Assembly (NCBI RefSeq): GCF_029223585.1
Contig: NZ_CP119423.1
Location: forward strand, 186,001 to 250,000
Direction of reading: 5' to 3'
Source of the DNA: Photobacterium sp. DA100
GTDB taxonomy: Bacteria > Pseudomonadota > Gammaproteobacteria > Enterobacterales > Vibrionaceae
DNA: 64,000 nucleotides
A program made the position numbers and the translations under genes. The notes under the pieces are model-generated. The model ran no database searches. It saw only the letters and a program-made list of their open reading frames with translations, and had not been told where the DNA came from. Shown piece after piece: positions 37,128 through 48,210 of this stretch. Every line of letters starts with the position of its first letter. Position 1 is the first letter of the stretch.

Positions 37128-38144
37128 ATGACCAAACCCATTGTATTGAGTGGCGTACAGCCTTCAGGTGAATTAAGTATCGGTAATTATCTGGGTGCGC
37201 TGCGTCAGTGGGAACAGATGCAGGATGATTATGATTGCCAGTACTGTGTTGTAGACCTGCATGCCATCACTGTGCGCCAGGACCCAAAAGCGCTGCACGA
37301 AGCGACGCTGGACGCGCTGGCGATTTGCTTGGCTGTTGGTGTAGATCCAAAGAAGAGCACCCTGTTTGTTCAGTCGCACGTGCCTGAGCATGCCCAGCTT
37401 GGCTGGTTGCTGAACTGCTACACCCAAATGGGTGAGCTGAGCCGCATGACCCAGTTCAAGGACAAGTCGCAGCGCCACGCCAACGATGTGAACGTTGGCC
37501 TGTTCGGCTACCCGGTACTGATGGCGGCCGATATCTTGCTATACGGTGCCCACCAGGTACCCGTGGGTAGCGATCAGAAGCAGCACCTTGAGCTGGCACG
37601 CGATATCGCAACCCGCTTCAACAACATCTACGGCGATGGCGAAGCGATCTTCCAGGTGCCTGAGCCATACATCCCGACGGTAAACGCACGCGTGATGAGC
37701 CTGCAGGATGCGACCAAGAAGATGTCGAAGTCGGATGATAACCGCAAGAACGTGATCACCCTGCTGGAAGAGCCGAAGGCGATCATCAAGAAGATCAACA
37801 AGGCCCAGACCGATACCGAAACACCACCGCGTATCGCCCACGATATCGAGAACAAAGCCGGGATCTCCAACCTGATGGGGCTGTACTCGGCAGCAACCGG
37901 CAAGACGTTTGCTGAAATCGAAGCGCAGTACCAGGGCGTTGAGATGTACGGTCCGTTCAAGAAAGACGTCGGTGAAGCGATTGTGGCGATGCTCGAGCCT
38001 ATCCAGTCGGAATACCACCGTATCCGCGCTGACCGTGCCTTCCTTGACGAAGTGATGAAAGCCGGTGCCGAGAAGGCGTCTGCCCGCGCAGCTGAAACGC
38101 TTAAGAAAGCGTATGCAGCAGTAGGTTTTGTGGCTCGCCCATAA
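37128..38144 (+). CDS. trpS: Tryptophanyl-tRNA synthetase
   Basis: 338 residues, class I synthetase. The HIGH-type motif is seen as [13 protein letters not shown] (about 13-25) and KMSKS at [11 protein letters not shown] (near 196). Other TrpRS segments: [13 protein letters not shown] and [17 protein letters not shown], which bind tryptophan and adenylate. It follows gph by 86 bases and is closed by a strong terminator. Confidence 0.97.
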   Translation: MTKPIVLSGVQPSGELSIGNYLGALRQWEQMQDDYDCQYCVVDLHAITVRQDPKALHEATLDALAICLAVGVDPKKSTLFVQSHVPEHAQLGWLLNCYTQMGELSRMTQFKDKSQRHANDVNVGLFGYPVLMAADILLYGAHQVPVGSDQKQHLELARDIATRFNNIYGDGEAIFQVPEPYIPTVNARVMSLQDATKKMSKSDDNRKNVITLLEEPKAIIKKINKAQTDTETPPRIAHDIENKAGISNLMGLYSAATGKTFAEIEAQYQGVEMYGPFKKDVGEAIVAMLEPIQSEYHRIRADRAFLDEVMKAGAEKASARAAETLKKAYAAVGFVARP

Positions 38145-38167
38145 TGCCAGCGCAGCGCTAAACACCG

Positions 38168-38194
38168 AAAACCGGCCTCTGGCCGGTTTTTTTT
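38168..38194 (+). terminator. trpS terminator
   Basis: ACCGGCC (38171-38177), TCT, GGCCGGT (38181-38187) and T8; it closes rpe-gph-trpS. Confidence 0.92.
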
Positions 38195-38265
38195 CGTCTA
38201 TGCTTGCCTTTTTGCTGTCCTGCTGCACAATAGGCCGCTGTATTTTCCAGGGAGCAGAAGTACCC

Positions 38266-38841
38266 ATGCTATTGATGATCGATAACTACGACTCGTTTAC
38301 CTACAACCTGTACCAGTATTTCTGTGAGCTGGGGGCCGAGGTGAAGGTGGTACGTAATGATGACATCGATATTGCGGGCATCGAGGCGCTGGCCCCGTCC
38401 CACCTGGTGATCTCGCCGGGCCCCTGTACCCCGAATGAAGCGGGGATCTCGCTGGCGGCTATCCGCCACTTTGCTGGCAAGCTGCCAATCCTCGGGGTTT
38501 GCCTCGGCCATCAGTCCATTGCCCAGGTGTTTGGTGGCGACGTCGTCCGCGCCCGCCAGGTGATGCACGGCAAGACCTCCCCGGTTATCCATACCGACCG
38601 CAGCGTGTTTGCCGGGCTGAATAACCCGCTCACCGTGACCCGCTATCATTCGCTGGTGGTCAAGGCTGAGACGTTGCCTGATTGCTTTGAAGTCACGGCG
38701 TGGACGGAAAAAGACGGCGTGCGCGATGAAATCATGGGGATCCGCCATAAAACGCTGCCGATCGAAGGGGTCCAGTTCCACCCGGAAAGTGTCCTGACCG
38801 AGCAGGGCCATCAGCTGCTGGCGAATTTCCTTCGCCGTTGA
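38266..38841 (+). CDS. pabA: PabA, aminodeoxychorismate synthase glutamine amidotransferase subunit
   Basis: 191 residues, class I glutamine amidotransferase: [17 protein letters not shown] (2-18), [15 protein letters not shown], the nucleophile Cys in [17 protein letters not shown] and the His/Glu pair in [14 protein letters not shown]. It supplies ammonia to PabB for folate synthesis and may double as TrpG-like component. The frame is open 46 codons upstream across the trpS terminator; ATG 38266 with GGGAGC upstream is the family start. In Vibrio and E. coli pabA neighbours argD, as here. Confidence 0.93.
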   Translation: MLLMIDNYDSFTYNLYQYFCELGAEVKVVRNDDIDIAGIEALAPSHLVISPGPCTPNEAGISLAAIRHFAGKLPILGVCLGHQSIAQVFGGDVVRARQVMHGKTSPVIHTDRSVFAGLNNPLTVTRYHSLVVKAETLPDCFEVTAWTEKDGVRDEIMGIRHKTLPIEGVQFHPESVLTEQGHQLLANFLRR

Positions 38842-39245
38842 GTGTGTCAGCCGCTGGCAGCAGGAAATGCTGCCATGCCCCGTTTGTGCCCCACTTTTTG
38901 TCCCCCCCCTCGTTCATCTCTGCACCAAAATTCGTGGAATCCGTCTTCACGGCTGTCCCAAGGACGCGATCCTTGTCACCTTTCTTAACATTTGCTTAGC
39001 TTTTTTGCATTTTTTGGCACGGAAAAATTATGCAGCTCCGGGGCGGGGAATGATTTTATTTCCTTGCAGGAAAAACACCTTTTTGTGATCTGGGCTTAAT
39101 AAGTTTTCCGCAACCCCGCATAAATATGTATTTTGTAGGTAATTAACCGGTCACTGGTGGGGAATAAAAAAATATTCTGCTATTGGAATTGGTTAATAAA
39201 ATGTAAATACTATGCTTAGGGCAAAAACGAGAGAAGGAAACGATA
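38842..39245. other. pabA-argD intergenic region (404 bp)
   Basis: A perfect stem-loop without U-tract follows pabA (GGCAGCA 38856-38862, loop GGAAA, TGCTGCC 38868-38874). The rest is increasingly AT-rich. A promoter candidate for argD is TTGGTT (39189-39194), 16 bases, TATGCT (39211-39216). ARG-box-like stretches near 39118-39132 and 39171-39186 match too poorly to call. No reading frame is convincing here. Confidence 0.55.
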
Positions 39246-40460
39246 ATGGCAAAGGAGTATAGCGTCGATCGTCAGGTGTTCGATGAAGTAATGGTGCCGT
39301 GCTACGCACCGATGCAGATGATCCCGGTCAAGGGTCAGGGTGCTCGGGTGTGGGACCAAGACGGGCGGGAGTATATTGATTTTGCCGGCGGCATCGCGGT
39401 GAGCTGTTTGGGGCATTGTCACCCGGTGATGGTGGATGCGCTCAAGGCGCAGGCCGAGAAGATCTGGCATCTCAGCAATGTCATGACCAACGAGCCGGCA
39501 CTGCGGTTGGCTAAGCTGCTCACCGAACACAGCTTTGCCGAGAAAGTCTTTTTTGCCAACTCCGGGGCCGAGGCCAATGAGGCTGCGCTGAAGTTGGCGC
39601 GCCGTTATGCGGCGGATAAATTTGGTCCGGAGAAGTCCGAGATTATCTCCTTCAAGCAAGGTTTCCACGGCCGGACCTTTTTCACTGTGACTGTCGGTGG
39701 CCAGGAAGCGTATTCCGATGGCTTCGGGCCCAAGCCGGGCGCGGTCACCCACCTTGCCTATAACGATCTGGCCAGCCTGGCCGAGCACATGTCGGAGCGG
39801 ACCTGTGCGGTGATGATGGAGCCGCTGCAGGGCGAGGGCGGTATTGTGTCGCCGACGCCGGAATTTGTGCAGGGGGTCCGCGAGCTGTGTAACAAGCACA
39901 ATGCCCTGCTGATCTTCGACGAGGTGCAGACTGGCAATGGCCGGACAGGGGATTTCTATGCCTACCAGGGGCTGGGAGTGACGCCGGATATCCTCAGTAC
40001 TGCCAAATCCCTTGGCGGCGGTTTCCCTATCGGTGCCATGCTGACCACAACCGCGTTGGCAGCGCACCTTAAAGTCGGTACCCATGGGTCGACATACGGT
40101 GGTAACCCGTTGGCTTGTGCAGTGGCCGAGGCGGTGGTCAGTGAAGTGACCAAGCCGGAAGTGCTGGCTGGGGTCAAGCAGCGTGAGCAATGGTTCCGCG
40201 AAGCCCTTGCAGCAATCAATGCCAAGTATCCGGTGTTTGCCGAAATCCGCGGCAAGGGCTTGCTGCTGGGCGCGGCACTCAACGAGGAGTGGCAGGGCCG
40301 GGCAAGAGATATTCTTGTTGCTGCCGGTGAAGAAGGGCTGATGGTGCTGGTCGCCGGGGCTAATGTCGTGCGCTTCACCCCGTCTCTGGTGATTGACAAA
40401 GCCGATATCGACGAGGGCATGGCCCGGCTCGAGCGTGCCATCGCCAAAATCTATTCATAA
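39246..40460 (+). CDS. argD: ArgD/AstC, acetylornithine / succinylornithine aminotransferase
   Basis: 404-residue class III PLP aminotransferase. [17 protein letters not shown] (phosphate loop, about 100-116), [15 protein letters not shown] (Asp for the pyridine nitrogen) and the PLP lysine in [18 protein letters not shown] are present. It makes acetylornithine in biosynthesis and can act on succinylornithine in the arginine succinyltransferase (AST) pathway; here it heads an operon with astA and astD, so the AstC role is likely. No separate astC or argD copy is in the window, so one enzyme may do both jobs. GAGAAGGAAAC precedes ATG. Confidence 0.93.
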   Translation: MAKEYSVDRQVFDEVMVPCYAPMQMIPVKGQGARVWDQDGREYIDFAGGIAVSCLGHCHPVMVDALKAQAEKIWHLSNVMTNEPALRLAKLLTEHSFAEKVFFANSGAEANEAALKLARRYAADKFGPEKSEIISFKQGFHGRTFFTVTVGGQEAYSDGFGPKPGAVTHLAYNDLASLAEHMSERTCAVMMEPLQGEGGIVSPTPEFVQGVRELCNKHNALLIFDEVQTGNGRTGDFYAYQGLGVTPDILSTAKSLGGGFPIGAMLTTTALAAHLKVGTHGSTYGGNPLACAVAEAVVSEVTKPEVLAGVKQREQWFREALAAINAKYPVFAEIRGKGLLLGAALNEEWQGRARDILVAAGEEGLMVLVAGANVVRFTPSLVIDKADIDEGMARLERAIAKIYS

Positions 40461-40570
40461 GTTTAGTCAACTGGTTGCGGCTGGCAGGAGCTTGGCCGCT
40501 GCCTCCGGCCCTGTGCCGGTATTCTCATTCATTGGCAGCGTTGCTGCAGCTTGCATCAGGAGGGAGTTCG

Positions 40571-43050
<2,480 letters not shown>

Positions 43051-43094
43051 GGGCCATCGACAATCATTCACTAGCCAAAGAGGATAGCGAGCAC

Positions 43095-43892
43095 ATGGAA
43101 AGGGTAGAGCAACTATTTGAACAGTTATGGCAGGATTACATCCAGCGCCTGTGCCCCTCGGCTGCCCAGGTTCACGATCTGCTGACCGAGGAGGAGCCGC
43201 TGCTCAACGACCATATTGCGCTGCGGACATTCAACTTGCCGAAGGTCGGTCTTGACCGGCTGGCGGCACCGTTTATCGCGCTTGGCTACAAGCCGTGTGG
43301 CCGTTATCACTTCGAGGCCAAGAAGCTGTACGCCGAGCACTTTGAGCACCCCAATCCACTGGCACCCAAAGTGTTTATCAGCGAGCTGATGGTCGGCCAG
43401 TTTAGCTCCTTGCTGCAGCAAACGGTCAGGGATCTGGTTGATCAGGTTCCCGAGCAGGCCATGCACGATCCGGCCTTTTTGTATGGTGGCCGATTGTGGG
43501 ATCTGGACTACGCGACCTATGAGTTGCTGGCGGCAGAGAGCGAATATGCCGGCTGGCTGGCCGCCCATGGTTTCGGGGCCAATCACTTTACTGTCAGCCT
43601 CAACCAGCTCGAGCAGTTTACCGAGGTGGCCGAGGTCAATCACCTACTGCGCCATAACGGTTTCGAAATCAATAGTTCGGGCGGTGAGGTCAAGGGCAGT
43701 CCCGAGGTGATGCTGGAGCAGTCATCGACCATGGCTGATAGGGTAGAGGTCGGCTTTACCGATGGTGTGTATACCATCCCCGGTGGCTTCTATGAGTTTG
43801 CCAAGCGTTATCCGAAGGAAGACGGCGAGCTGTATACCGGCTTTGTCGAGGCGTCGGCTGACAAGATCTTCGAAAGTACCGACGCAGGTTAA
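43095..43892 (+). CDS. DUF1338 family VOC-type protein (2-oxoadipate dioxygenase-like)
   Basis: 265 residues from ATG 43095 (AGGA 13 bases upstream; a TTG at 43047 overlapping astD gives 16 more codons and is less likely). DUF1338 members include HglS/YdcJ, Fe(II) enzymes that turn 2-oxoadipate to 2-hydroxyglutarate; this is the short form. Putative metal ligands are His in NDHIALRTFN (about 40), His in GANHFTVSLNQLEQF and Glu in PGGFYEFAKRYP. It is the last gene of the argD-astA-astD unit, suggesting a role in arginine, ornithine or lysine catabolism, but its substrate here is unknown. Confidence 0.8.
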   Translation: MERVEQLFEQLWQDYIQRLCPSAAQVHDLLTEEEPLLNDHIALRTFNLPKVGLDRLAAPFIALGYKPCGRYHFEAKKLYAEHFEHPNPLAPKVFISELMVGQFSSLLQQTVRDLVDQVPEQAMHDPAFLYGGRLWDLDYATYELLAAESEYAGWLAAHGFGANHFTVSLNQLEQFTEVAEVNHLLRHNGFEINSSGGEVKGSPEVMLEQSSTMADRVEVGFTDGVYTIPGGFYEFAKRYPKEDGELYTGFVEASADKIFESTDAG

Positions 43893-43985
43893 CGTCGCAG
43901 CCCTCGCTGCAGCGGGTAGCGTAAAAGTCCCAAGCCCAAGAGCCTGTGGCCACTTGCTGTCACAGGCTCAGTTCTATGCGTTGTA

Positions 43986-44174
43986 CTAATGCTTGAAACT
44001 GTCGAGCGGATAGCCCAAGTGAGCTCCAGGCGAGTGGCGCTTCACCCTCTCGTGCTGCTCGAGGTAGTGGCGGCTGTCACTGAAACCGGTCATTTCGATG
44101 GTATCAGGAAGCGGCGAAATGATCCCGCGGTGCAAGTGGTGGGAGCTGTGTGGTGAAAAGCGTTCGATGTCCAT
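43986..44174 (-). CDS. Hypothetical small protein (62 residues)
   Basis: A 62-residue frame, MDIERFSPHSSHHLHRG... ending LDSFKH, rich in His, Ser and Arg, with no membrane segment. Codon third positions are GC-rich like neighbouring genes and a GGAAT lies 8 bases upstream of the ATG, which support coding. It lies convergent to the DUF1338 gene and upstream of nothing else on its strand. It is not recognised as any family, and being in a 470-bp otherwise gene-free gap, it may be spurious. Confidence 0.4.
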   Translation of the reverse strand: MDIERFSPHSSHHLHRGIISPLPDTIEMTGFSDSRHYLEQHERVKRHSPGAHLGYPLDSFKH

Positions 44175-44308
44175 ACCGGTATTCCATTACAGGTGATGAG
44201 GGTTGATATGCACAATGTAGCATTAAGCGGTGTAGATACAAGCATAAAAACAGTGATGCGCTAGACAGTAATGCTGTGTAAGTATGAAAGGGGCGGGCGA
44301 GAGGCAAT

Positions 44309-44330
44309 AAAAAAAGCCGCATGATGCGGC
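44309..44330 (-). terminator. crp terminator
   Basis: GCCGC (44316-44320), ATGAT, GCGGC (44326-44330), with A7 on the left that becomes a U-tract on the minus strand, 32 bases beyond the crp stop. Confidence 0.85.
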
Positions 44331-44361
44331 TTTTGGCTATCTGCTTGTTCAAACGGGCTGC

Positions 44362-44994
44362 TTAGCGCGTACCGTAAACAACGATGGTCTTACCGTGGGC
44401 TGAGATCAGGTTCTGCTCTTCCAGCATCTTCAAGATGCGGCCCACCGTCTCGCGGGAACAGCCAACAATCTGGCCGATTTCCTGACGGGTGATCTTGATC
44501 TGCATACCGTCTGGGTGCGTCATTGCGTCTGGCTGTTTGGCCAGGTTCAATAGTGTCTGTGCGATACGGCCGGTAACATCCAAGAATGCCAAGTCACCTA
44601 CTTTCTGGCTCGTCACCTGAAGGCGGCTTGCCATCTGTGCCGATAGGCGCATTAGGATATCCGGGTTAACCTGGATAAGCTGGCGGAATTTCTTGAACGA
44701 AATTTCTGCTACTTCACAAGGGGTCTTGGCACGAACCCAAGCGGTACGCTCTTGGCCTTCTTCGAATAGGCCTAATTCACCGATGAAGTCACCTTGGTTT
44801 AGGTAAGACAGGATCATTTCCTTACCTTCTTCATCCTTGATCAGGACCGCAACAGAACCTTTGACGATGTAGTAGAGCGTCTCTGCTTTTTCACCCGCGT
44901 GGATCAAAGTACTCTTTGATGGGTATTTATGAATGTGGCAATGGGAAAGAAACCACTCTAGAGTTGGATCTGTTTGAGGTTTACCTGGAACCAT
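44362..44994 (-). CDS. crp: CRP, cAMP receptor protein
   Basis: 210 residues, co-linear with E. coli CRP. The cAMP-binding cassette is [20 protein letters not shown] (phosphate-binding Glu and Arg; Thr replaces E. coli Ser at the next position), the C helix is intact ([19 protein letters not shown]), and the recognition helix reads [14 protein letters not shown], identical to E. coli, so the same DNA consensus is expected. Regulates catabolism, and in vibrios also competence, chitin use and quorum sensing. A near-perfect CRP site lies upstream (45200-45215), and further CRP-like sites occur before cytR and aphA in this window. Confidence 0.98.
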   Translation of the reverse strand: MVPGKPQTDPTLEWFLSHCHIHKYPSKSTLIHAGEKAETLYYIVKGSVAVLIKDEEGKEMILSYLNQGDFIGELGLFEEGQERTAWVRAKTPCEVAEISFKKFRQLIQVNPDILMRLSAQMASRLQVTSQKVGDLAFLDVTGRIAQTLLNLAKQPDAMTHPDGMQIKITRQEIGQIVGCSRETVGRILKMLEEQNLISAHGKTIVVYGTR

Positions 44995-45199
44995 ATTACT
45001 AACTTCCTCTGCGTTTGTTGCCCAACAACGACGTCCTTCAAAATGAGGCTGGGCCTAATCATAATTAGCTCGTCGTTTAGGATATTCAGTCAACCGCTGG
45101 GCTGCAAGCTCACGTGAATAATTAGTTCAGATTTTATCTTTTTTCGGCGCGCTTTTCTTGATATTGATCTATCTGAAAAGGCCATTTTGTAGTCATAAG

Positions 45200-45215
45200 T
45201 GTGCACATGATCACA
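45200..45215. promoter_or_regulatory. CRP site between crp and osmC-like gene
   Basis: TGTGC-N6-TCACA, one mismatch to TGTGA-N6-TCACA. It lies about 50 bases before the OsmC-like start codon and 205 before crp, consistent with crp autoregulation and/or control of the divergent gene. The rest of 44995-45199 is AT-rich without a gene. Confidence 0.7.
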
Positions 45216-45264
45216 CAGTTGCTAGATAGTGCCCAAAGCCCCTAAAAGTTGTAAGGAGAAAGCA

Positions 45265-45672
45265 ATGCAATCACGAGTGAAATGGGTCGAAAATATGACC
45301 TTTCTAGGACAGTCAAATTCTGGCCACAGCGTAGTTATGGACGGTAACGGTGGCGAAAAAGCACCGAGTCCGATGGAGTTGGTATTGATGGCTGCAGGCG
45401 GGTGTAGCTCGGTGGATGTGGTTGATGGTCTTAAGTCGGCGGGGCAGAAAATTACCGGCTGCGAAGCGCAGATCTCCTCGGTACGACGCGAGCAGGCCCC
45501 GCGCATTTTTACCACGGCCAATTTGCATTTCGTCGTCACTGGTGAAAACTTGGATGAAGCGGTTGTGGCCAAGACGGTAGCAGACTCGTTGGAAAAATAC
45601 TGCTCGGTATGCCTGATGTTGGGTGAAGGGGTCGAGATGACCCATTCATACGAAGTGCTGGAGCAGCTTTGA
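45265..45672 (+). CDS. yhfA: OsmC family protein (YhfA type)
   Basis: 135 residues starting at ATG 45265 after AAGGAGA. It has the OsmC/Ohr fold signatures: SPMELVLMAAGGCSSVDVV with the first redox Cys (about 42-60) and SLEKYCSVCLML with two further cysteines. Members reduce organic hydroperoxides or have unknown function; YhfA is the crp-linked branch, divergent from crp in E. coli and vibrios. It converges on the DUF3501 gene, 10 bases away. Confidence 0.88.
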   Translation: MQSRVKWVENMTFLGQSNSGHSVVMDGNGGEKAPSPMELVLMAAGGCSSVDVVDGLKSAGQKITGCEAQISSVRREQAPRIFTTANLHFVVTGENLDEAVVAKTVADSLEKYCSVCLMLGEGVEMTHSYEVLEQL

Positions 45673-45682
45673 TCTAGCGGCA

Positions 45683-46261
45683 TTAGTCGAGATCGGCGAG
45701 CAGCGCCAGTCGCTGCTCGGCGGTCAGCTCGGTGACGGCCCGGTAGTGGGGATGGTCGATCCCCATTTTCACATGGGCCCCCTGCTTGAGCAGGCTGATG
45801 TCTGACTGGCTCAGCTCAAAGCGCAAGAAGTGGACGCTGGATGTTTTGTTCCGGTCTTCCCGGGCTAGGTCCTCGTCGCATATAGGACTTACTCGCTCCC
45901 CGCCATTGACTTGGATCCACGTTTTCCGTTCAATACCGACCAGCCGCTGCAGCTGGCGTTTGCGCTCCTCCGGCGCCGGGTACTCGATCATCATCGTAGC
46001 CTTCCAATTACTGCCGTCGGGGATCAGCGGATTGTAGGCCGCAAGTTCGTCGGCGATCCCTTCGGGCTCGAAGATCCGCTCAACGCGCAGCATTTCCTGG
46101 ATCTGGTACTGGATGGTCAGCCTGTCTTCGAAATAGAGCTTTACATCGGGGCCGATCGCGATGCGCCGTGGCTGTTTATGGGCCATTACCCGCTGCCGGA
46201 ACTCAGGCCGTTGGCGGGCATATACCTCGAGGGACATTAGGTCGGAAGCGGAAAGGGTCAT
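45683..46261 (-). CDS. DUF3501 family protein
   Basis: 192 residues from ATG 46261, which follows AAGGAG; nine further codons are open upstream. It reads MTLSASDLMSLEVYARQRPEFR with RIAIGPDVKLYFEDRLTIQYQIQEMLRVERIF, the hallmark of DUF3501, a soluble family of unknown function that recurs beside rubrerythrin and CCG-type Fe-S proteins. No signal peptide, membrane segment or Cys cluster is present (a single Cys in ICDEDLAREDR). It is the last of three genes rubrerythrin / Fe-S protein / DUF3501 and starts 23 bases after the Fe-S gene. Confidence 0.82.
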   Translation of the reverse strand: MTLSASDLMSLEVYARQRPEFRQRVMAHKQPRRIAIGPDVKLYFEDRLTIQYQIQEMLRVERIFEPEGIADELAAYNPLIPDGSNWKATMMIEYPAPEERKRQLQRLVGIERKTWIQVNGGERVSPICDEDLAREDRNKTSSVHFLRFELSQSDISLLKQGAHVKMGIDHPHYRAVTELTAEQRLALLADLD

Positions 46262-46284
46262 GGGAGCTCCTTGTTGGTTGAAGG

Positions 46285-47613
46285 TCATAGCCCATAGGCT
46301 TTGCGCAGTAAGGTAATGGGATGCTCGGCCTGCTCGATATTGCTGGCCAAATTGGCCAGGTGGGTGGCTGCCATCGGGCAGTCGCTGGTGAAATGATCCA
46401 GCGGATGCAGCTCGAGTTTGCGGACCACCGGGCGGCCAATTTTAACGGCGAGCTCATGGCTCTCGACCTTGACCGCGTAAGTACCGTCGTGGCCGGAGCA
46501 GCGCGGCTGGGTATGCAGGGTCGTGCCGGGAACCAACTTGAGGATCTCTTCGGTTTTCATGCCGATATTCTGCACCCGCTGGTGGCAGGCGACTTGGTAG
46601 CCGATGTCTCCCAGGGGATGCGGAAAGTCGGTGTTGAGCAAGCCGGCCTTGTGGCGGAGCGACAGATATTCAAAAGGGTCGAAGAAGGCGTCCCGCACCC
46701 TTAGCACGTCCGGGTCATCCGGAAACAACAGCGGCAGCTCCTGTTTGAACATCAGTACGCACGAGGGGATGGGGGCGGTAAGGTCGAAGCCTTGCTCAAC
46801 CATGCCCAGCAGCACCGGGATATTGCGTTCCTTGGCCTGGCGGACACTTTCGAGATCTCCCAGCTCCATTTTGGGCATTCCGCAGCACTGCTCGGATTTT
46901 ACCAGCTCGATGGCGATACCGTTATGCTCGAAGACTTTGAAGAAGTCGGTGCCGACGGCGGGGCTGTTGTAGTTGCCATAGCAGGTGGCGAACAGGGCGA
47001 TCTTGCCGGTTGTCCCGTTGGCGGGCTGGGGGGCAATCGCCGACGGCACGTTGGGGACGGATTTGCGCAGGGTTCGGCTGTGGTAAGCCGGGACCGGGGC
47101 GTCCTTGTGCACCCCGGCTTTGTGCAGTACTCCCCGGAAATGCACATTGTTGTTGAGGGCGTTGACGGTTTTGTCGATGACGGGAAGGGTCGCGGCTTTG
47201 CCGACGGCGTCAGTGCTCGACAAGATCTTGTCACGGAGGCTGGCACCATGGTGCTTGAAGTGGTTCGCCTTGGCGCGTAGCATCAGGTGGGGAAAGTCGA
47301 CATTCCACTCATGAGGCGGAACATACGGGCATTTGGTCATGTAGCACATATCGCAGAGATAGCACTGGTCGCTCACCTTGCTAAAGTCTGCTGGGTCGAC
47401 GCCGTCAACTTCCAGGGTGGATGACTCATCGATCAAATCGAATAGGGTCGGGAAAGCGTGGCATAGGTTGACGCAGCGGCGGCACCCGTGGCAGATATCA
47501 AATACCCGCCCCAGCTCTTGGTTAAGGGCATCGGTGTCGTAAAAGTCTTCACTTTGCCAGTCGATGGCATGGCGGGTCGGGGCTTCTATCCCGCCCTCTT
47601 TTTTGTTTTTCAT
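46285..47613 (-). CDS. Heterodisulfide reductase-type Fe-S protein (GlpC/HdrD-like, CCG domains)
   Basis: 442 residues. Two [4Fe-4S] cluster motifs: C41-x2-C44-x2-C47-x3-C51 and C84-x2-C87-x2-C90-x4-C95 (the last gap is 4, one longer than standard). Two cysteine-rich domains follow: CCG intact at EQCCGMPK (C243/C244), and a degenerate second one, ACHQR (C343) with RCSGHDG (C372-Ser-Gly in place of CCG). This architecture is shared with GlpC and HdrD/glycolate oxidase subunits that pass electrons from a dehydrogenase to quinone or disulfide. Lacking its flavoprotein partner here, it more likely serves the neighbouring rubrerythrin. Soluble: no membrane segment is seen. Confidence 0.85.
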   Translation of the reverse strand: MKNKKEGGIEAPTRHAIDWQSEDFYDTDALNQELGRVFDICHGCRRCVNLCHAFPTLFDLIDESSTLEVDGVDPADFSKVSDQCYLCDMCYMTKCPYVPPHEWNVDFPHLMLRAKANHFKHHGASLRDKILSSTDAVGKAATLPVIDKTVNALNNNVHFRGVLHKAGVHKDAPVPAYHSRTLRKSVPNVPSAIAPQPANGTTGKIALFATCYGNYNSPAVGTDFFKVFEHNGIAIELVKSEQCCGMPKMELGDLESVRQAKERNIPVLLGMVEQGFDLTAPIPSCVLMFKQELPLLFPDDPDVLRVRDAFFDPFEYLSLRHKAGLLNTDFPHPLGDIGYQVACHQRVQNIGMKTEEILKLVPGTTLHTQPRCSGHDGTYAVKVESHELAVKIGRPVVRKLELHPLDHFTSDCPMAATHLANLASNIEQAEHPITLLRKAYGL

Positions 47614-47677
47614 GGCATGGTTCCCGGTAGGGAAGCAGAAGGCACGGCTCCTGCTTCAGGTGCTGCCATAGGCGGAC

Positions 47678-48097
47678 TCAGTCGTCGAGCTGGTCTAGGG
47701 CTTTCTGGAAGCGGTTGGCGTGGCTTCGCTCGGCCTTAGCGAGGGTCTCGAACCAGTCGGCAATTTCATCGAAGCCTTCCTCGCGGGCTTTGGCGGCCAT
47801 GCCCGGGTACATGTCGGTGTATTCGTGGGTTTCGCCAGCAATGGCGGCTTTGAGGTTATTGCCGGTATCGCCCATAGGCAAGCCGGTAGCCGGGTCACCG
47901 ACCTCTTCGAGGTACTCAAGGTGGCCATGGGCATGACCGGTTTCCCCTTCGGCCGTGGAACGAAAGACGGCTGCGACATCGTTGTAGCCCTCGACATCGG
48001 CTTTGGCGGCAAAGTAGAGGTAGCGCCGGTTGGCCTGGCTTTCACCGGCGAAAGCATCTTTGAGGTTCTGTTCAGTGGCGGAGCCTTTGAGAGCCAT
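47678..48097 (-). CDS. Rubrerythrin (erythrin form, no rubredoxin domain)
   Basis: 139 residues forming one ferritin-like four-helix bundle. Di-iron ligands are in place: E19, E52-x2-H55, E89/E92 and E123-x2-H126. Classical rubrerythrin has a C-terminal rubredoxin (two CxxC); this protein ends after the bundle, so electrons must come from another protein, plausibly the Fe-S protein encoded next. Rubrerythrins reduce H2O2 in anaerobes and microaerophiles. The gene starts the three-gene cassette, 64 bases before the Fe-S gene, with GAGGAGG as ribosome site and an inverted repeat just upstream. Confidence 0.9.
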   Translation of the reverse strand: MALKGSATEQNLKDAFAGESQANRRYLYFAAKADVEGYNDVAAVFRSTAEGETGHAHGHLEYLEEVGDPATGLPMGDTGNNLKAAIAGETHEYTDMYPGMAAKAREEGFDEIADWFETLAKAERSHANRFQKALDQLDD

Positions 48098-48118
48098 GGG
48101 AAGTCCTCCTCTTGGTAA

Positions 48119-48140
48119 TTATTGAGACATCACTCAATAA
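48119..48140. promoter_or_regulatory. Perfect inverted repeat before rubrerythrin (operator candidate)
   Basis: TTATTGAG (48119-48126), ACATCA, CTCAATAA (48133-48140): 8-bp arms, 6-bp spacer, 21 bases before the rubrerythrin start and just upstream of its ribosome site. It differs from the FNR palindrome (TTGA-N6-TCAA) because the TTGA/TCAA halves here are 8 apart, and has no U-tract, so an operator for an unidentified regulator is the best reading. Confidence 0.6.
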
Positions 48141-48210
48141 GATTAAAGAAGAGAACTTCCATTTCAGCCAATAGATTCTCTAGGCCAATACCATCGCTTT
48201 TATCGATGGT

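Noticed and set aside
38856..38874. Hairpin after pabA as intrinsic terminator
   Set aside because: The stem is perfect but no U-tract follows on either strand, so it is described only as a stem-loop.
39171..39186. ARG box upstream of argD
   Set aside because: The GAAT/ATTC halves are 8 bases apart instead of 4, so it does not fit the ArgR consensus.
39216..40190. 324-codon open frame on the minus strand
   Set aside because: Antisense to argD; no recognisable protein features.
44104..44352. 82-codon minus-strand frame upstream of the small ORF near crp
   Set aside because: It runs through the crp terminator and overlaps the better candidate at 43986-44174 in another frame.
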